From NCBI GenBank assembly GCA_026214975.1, contig JAOBSW010000625.1, forward strand, positions 1 to 64,000: a stretch of DNA of 64,000 bases, written 5' to 3'. The first letter of the stretch is position 1, and every line of letters starts with the position of its first letter. The notes under the pieces are model-generated. The model was not told the origin of the DNA. It did not search any database and was given only the letters and a program-made list of their open reading frames with translations. Source of the DNA: Gentiana macrophylla (lineage: Eukaryota; Streptophyta; Magnoliopsida; Gentianales; Gentianaceae). A program made the translations under genes and the position numbers. This document shows, in pieces, positions 60,966 through 64,000 of this stretch.

Positions 60966-61185
60966 TGTTAAGAACCTAGCTTAATTGAGTAGGAAAAGAG
61001 AGGGAAAACGGAGAAGATGGGAAACAGAGGGAAAGGGGAAATAGAGATTTTATTAATGTCAAAGTTGAGAGAGATACAACTCACACAACCCATTATACAT
61101 CATGGGGTCAACAGAGGTTAAGGGTGAACACACACTAGCACACCTAGAATTACTCAGTCCTACCTGATGTGTCTAGTTCCTAACA
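60966..61185 (-). repeat. 5' LTR of the chromovirus (220 bp)
   Basis: TGTTAAGAACCTAGC to TAGTTCCTAACA on the + strand, with TGTTA/TAACA ends. It lies only 183 bp upstream of the start codon of the hydrolase gene. Confidence 0.85.
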
Positions 61186-61368
61186 TCTGGTGCCCTTGGT
61201 AGATTTACTGAAGTTAAAATTTAGCATAGATGACAATGACATAACTCGTGATCATATTCATTAGTTGGCTAATTAACTACTGTATTCTGTTTTGCTCAGA
61301 AAGATAAAAATTATTCTGGTTTGACAACTTCTAACTATGAGGCTCCAGTTATTTAACAGAGAAGGGAT

Positions 61369-62992
61369 TTGAAGCATGATAATGCAATATCATCCTTGTT
61401 GTACTTGAGAAGAAATGATGAAAGAAGAGGTAGAGTAATAAGTAGTAGCCAAGTGAGAGTGGAAACTGTAGAAGATGATGAAGCATGTGAACTGGTTAGC
61501 AGAGTAGAGCTATGTATTGGTGATGGGGATGATGATAATACAATTGCAGCTTATCTTTGCAAAGCAGTGAAGAATAATAATGGTATTGGGATCTTGCTCT
61601 TGTCTGATTTCTTTGGTTTTCAAGATTCTGCCACTGGAGATTTTGCTTACCGTTTAGCTTGCAATGGTTACAAGTATGTCTTTTTTTTTTTTTTTTCTTT
61701 TTTCTGCATTAATTTCTTTTCCTAATTAATTATTGCCACTTTTGGCAGTGACACAAATCCTTAATTAGGCCGGTATATATATATGGACACTGTTAATGGC
61801 ACACAGTCGATCTATTCGGGCACCACATCTCGTGCAAATTTCGACTTTTTCAGAAGTCGAAATCTGTTTTCAACCGCTCCGGAGTCGAATTTGGAGTATA
61901 AATTCGACTCTGGAGGGGTTGAAAACAGATTTCGACCTCTGTAAAGTCGACATTTGCACGAAGTGTGGTGCCCGAGTAGATCGACTGTGGTGCCATTAAC
62001 AATGCCATATATATATATATTTTTGTTTTAATTTTTTGATTATCTTTTTTCATGCTAACATTCATTAATTGGTGACTCCTTAATTTTTGTGTTTAATCAA
62101 TTTATCAACATGCTTCTTCATTGTCCTACCTCTATTTTTTCAATATTCACATATTAAGACAATAGGTGATTGTAATAAATTTTAGTAAATAAAGTCTAAA
62201 ATACCATTGAACTATTATTAATATAGTTGTTGGATGAATAATAAATTAGGGCTAGAAAAGGGAGAAAAAAAAAAACTGATGAATGCTATCTAGGTATTCT
62301 TAAATGACTAATATTTAGGAACATTATTTTTGGTAAAATAATCTCGATCATGTCCAATTAATTAATCAACTAGCTTCAGTTTCATGTTAATTTTATCATC
62401 ATATGCATGACTTACAATTTTATCATCGAATAGTGTTCTGGTGCCCGATCTCTTTCGAGGAGATCCATGGACTAAGGAAAGGCCAAAAGAATTGTTTGAA
62501 GAATGGGTTGCAACACAATATCCAGAAAGGGTAGTAGGAGACATTTTTACTTGTGCAAACTGGTTAGCCAATGAATCAGCAGAAGAAGGAGTCTCATCAA
62601 AAAAGCTTGGCGTAATAGGATTCGGCTTTGGTGGAGGGCATGTGATTAATATCTTATCTCAAGACAAGGGACATCTTTTTGCAACCGGGGTCTCATTTTA
62701 TGGAACCCGAATCGATACTTGTAGTACGTTGTTTTCTTCATCACTCAGGGGGGTTAGCGTACCTTCTGTGCTGCTAATTTTGGGGGACCACGACCATTTA
62801 TGCACCCCCGTTGAGGAACTGAAAGCTCTTGAGAAAGAAATAAAAGGTTGCAAAGTGATTGTATTCAAAGGAAGGGGACACGGTTTTGCCCACCGCCCCG
62901 AGTCTCTGGATGAAGATGAAGATGCTGAGGCTGCTTTTGTTATCATGAGAAATTGGTTGCATGATGCTTTGACTGTAAATGTAGACACCTGA
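61369..62992 (+). CDS. dienelactone hydrolase-like protein, two exons, catalytic Cys replaced
   Basis: Exon 1 is 61369-61673 and exon 2 is 62434-62992. The intron (61674-62433, GTATGT to GAATAG) splits an Asn codon, and splicing gives a 287-residue protein. The family is alpha/beta hydrolases related to carboxymethylenebutenolidase; plant members resemble this in length. Residues 1-40 are basic and Ser-rich and may be a plastid transit peptide. Core motifs are ILLLSDFFGFQD (about 75-87), LVPDLFRGDPW (about 104-114) and RGHGFAHRPES (about 249-259). The usual nucleophile motif G-x-C-x-G-G reads GFGFGGG, with Gly166 (GGC, 62624-62626) in place of Cys. The acid (Asp220 or Asp222) and His251 are kept. 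A TGA lies just before the ATG in frame. Substrate unknown. The gene looks intact, but hydrolase activity is doubtful. Confidence 0.85.
61785..62006. mobile_element. palindromic MITE in the hydrolase intron (222 bp)
   Basis: The left arm (61785 onwards) and the right arm (to 62006) are inverted copies over nearly the whole length, with the centre near 61895. The outer ends read GGACACTGTTAATGGCAC and, inverted, GGCATTGTTAATGGCACC. Flanks are TA repeats, so the exact TSD is hidden; a TA target is plausible. The arms match at about 90 percent by eye. Confidence 0.85.
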
Positions 62993-63393
62993 GACTAATG
63001 GACATGAATGAATGTGGTCTCATTTTATATATACAAAAGGGCATTCACACCAAAACCCTATTTTATATCCCTAAACTAATATAGAATAATACATATTCTT
63101 GCTTTTACAACATCTTAATTTGTAACACTCACAACAACATCCTTATCCCTATCTTTAACTTGGTAATATAAAGATAGTGCTTTAAAATAGGGATAGTGCT
63201 CCACAAATAGGGATACAATATTCATTGACCTTAATTTAGGGACATGGATGAGGCTTCTGCTGTGGAGGTATTTGAAGGAAAATTCCATTTTTTATTTTTA
63301 TTTTTATTTTATTTTAAGAATAGAACACCGTATAGGGTTTGTGCTACAAATACCCTAAGGAGGTGGCGTATTGTACATATGTTGATATATACT
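62993..63393 (+). other. 3' flank of the hydrolase gene
   Basis: Probably the 3' UTR and downstream sequence. The phrase AATAGGGATA repeats near 63187 and 63208. No gene was seen. Confidence 0.5.
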
Positions 63394-64000
63394 TGTAATA
63401 CCCTGAAAATTTAAGAAGGGTAAACGAGTAAAATGAGAATTTTTATTATTTTTCCTATTTTATTCCTAAAACCTACAATATTAATTAAAAAAGGGGATTT
63501 AATTAAAAGGAATTAAGTATTATAATTAAAAGAATTAATTAATTGGGTGTAAAAGGAAATTAATACCCTAAATGCCTAGTAGTTCTTTCATGTTAGTTTT
63601 CTGGAAATTTGGGGAGAGACGGCGGCAATTCTTCATTCTTCAGACAAGAAAAAGGAAAAAAATAGTTCGGGCGCTGTTTTTTCAAATTCGGGACTTAAAT
63701 GTTGGTTTTCGGTGAAGACCGCAGTAGAGAGAAAGTAATCGCCTGCCGTTGCAGCGTTCTTTTTGGCGTCAAGCAATTCCATGTTTCATTGCGTAGAAGT
63801 CGAGGATTCGCAAATTGTTCTTGTTGTGTTTGGATTTGGATCAATTTTATCTATAGCGAGTAAGGGGTGTTAAGCGAATTTTGGTGTCCAACCGTATTTA
63901 ATAATTTCAATGTCGTGATATTTCTGTTCCCCTTTTGATATTTGTTGTTTTATATATTTTATTATGGTTTACAGTGTAGTACCCTGTTGGTACTCGTCTG
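63394..64000 (+). repeat. probable gypsy LTR start, truncated by the window end
   Basis: TGTAATACCCTGAAAATTT resembles the opening of LTRs in plant chromodomain gypsy elements (TGTAACACCC type). No coding sequence follows within the window. The assignment rests on the first 20 bases and the lack of other features. Confidence 0.4.

Larger units (their letters stand above)
56343..61185 (-). mobile_element. Ty3/gypsy chromovirus (chromodomain element), degenerate
   Basis: LTRs of about 220 bp flank gag, protease, RT, RNase H, integrase and a chromodomain-like C-terminus, all on the minus strand. The primer site TGGTATCGGAGCT (60951-60963) is two bases from the LTR. The polypurine tract TTAGGGGAGGGTGA precedes the 3' LTR. 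Short LTRs and a C-terminal chromodomain fit the Reina group. No matching TSD was found, and the left LTR has an altered first part. Confidence 0.87.

Overview
The window is a transposon-dense stretch of a flowering-plant nuclear genome, most likely a eudicot. The evidence is Ty1/copia and Ty3/gypsy LTR retrotransposons of plant type (Tat clade with a second, archaeal-type RNase H; a chromodomain element), a LINE tail, a Mutator-like element with long inverted repeats, a MITE, and one intron-containing host gene of the dienelactone hydrolase family. No tRNA, rRNA or CRISPR array was seen. Almost everything from 1 to about 61.2 kb is mobile DNA. Several junctions are fixed exactly by 5-bp target-site duplications (TSDs).

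Left block (1-41.9 kb) is a nested stack. The oldest layer is a copia element on the + strand, cut into pieces at 18236-18794, 30331-31054 and 40164-41663, with its 3' LTR at 41664-41856. Three things sit in it: a Tat-type gypsy (element 2, minus, 11623-18235); a gypsy-like non-autonomous array with three LTRs (18795-30325, TSD GCATC); and a 9.1-kb non-coding copia-like element A (31055-40158, TSD AAAAT). Element 2 in turn carries a 1,471-bp solo LTR (12111-13581, TSD AGTAG) and was hit by a second Tat element (element 1, minus, 1461-11622). Element 1 carries an antisense, apparently spliced ORF with its own TATA box (1604-3854) and was itself hit by a young copia whose 3' end (1-1460) opens the window.

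Middle block (41.9-55.5 kb): a 1.47-kb Mutator-like non-autonomous element (41918-43382), AT-rich filler, a 5'-truncated LINE (44432-45088), an LTR fragment of a third A/B-type element, and a third Tat-type element (element 3). Element 3 is split by the 7.5-kb non-coding copia-like element B (47120-54598, TSD ATTTC). A and B are related to each other along LTR and interior, yet place their LTR edge at different polypurine tracts.

Right block (55.5-64 kb): unique-looking sequence, a degenerate chromodomain gypsy (about 56343-61185), and a two-exon dienelactone hydrolase-like gene (61369-62992). That gene holds a 222-bp palindromic MITE in its intron and has Gly where the family has its nucleophilic Cys. 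A probable gypsy LTR begins at 63394 and runs off the window.

Functionally, nearly all element genes are broken. The largest intact element frame is the 558-codon gag of element 1. The strongest biological leads are the antisense ORF, the triple-LTR array, the alternative LTR edges of A and B, and the altered catalytic residue of the hydrolase.
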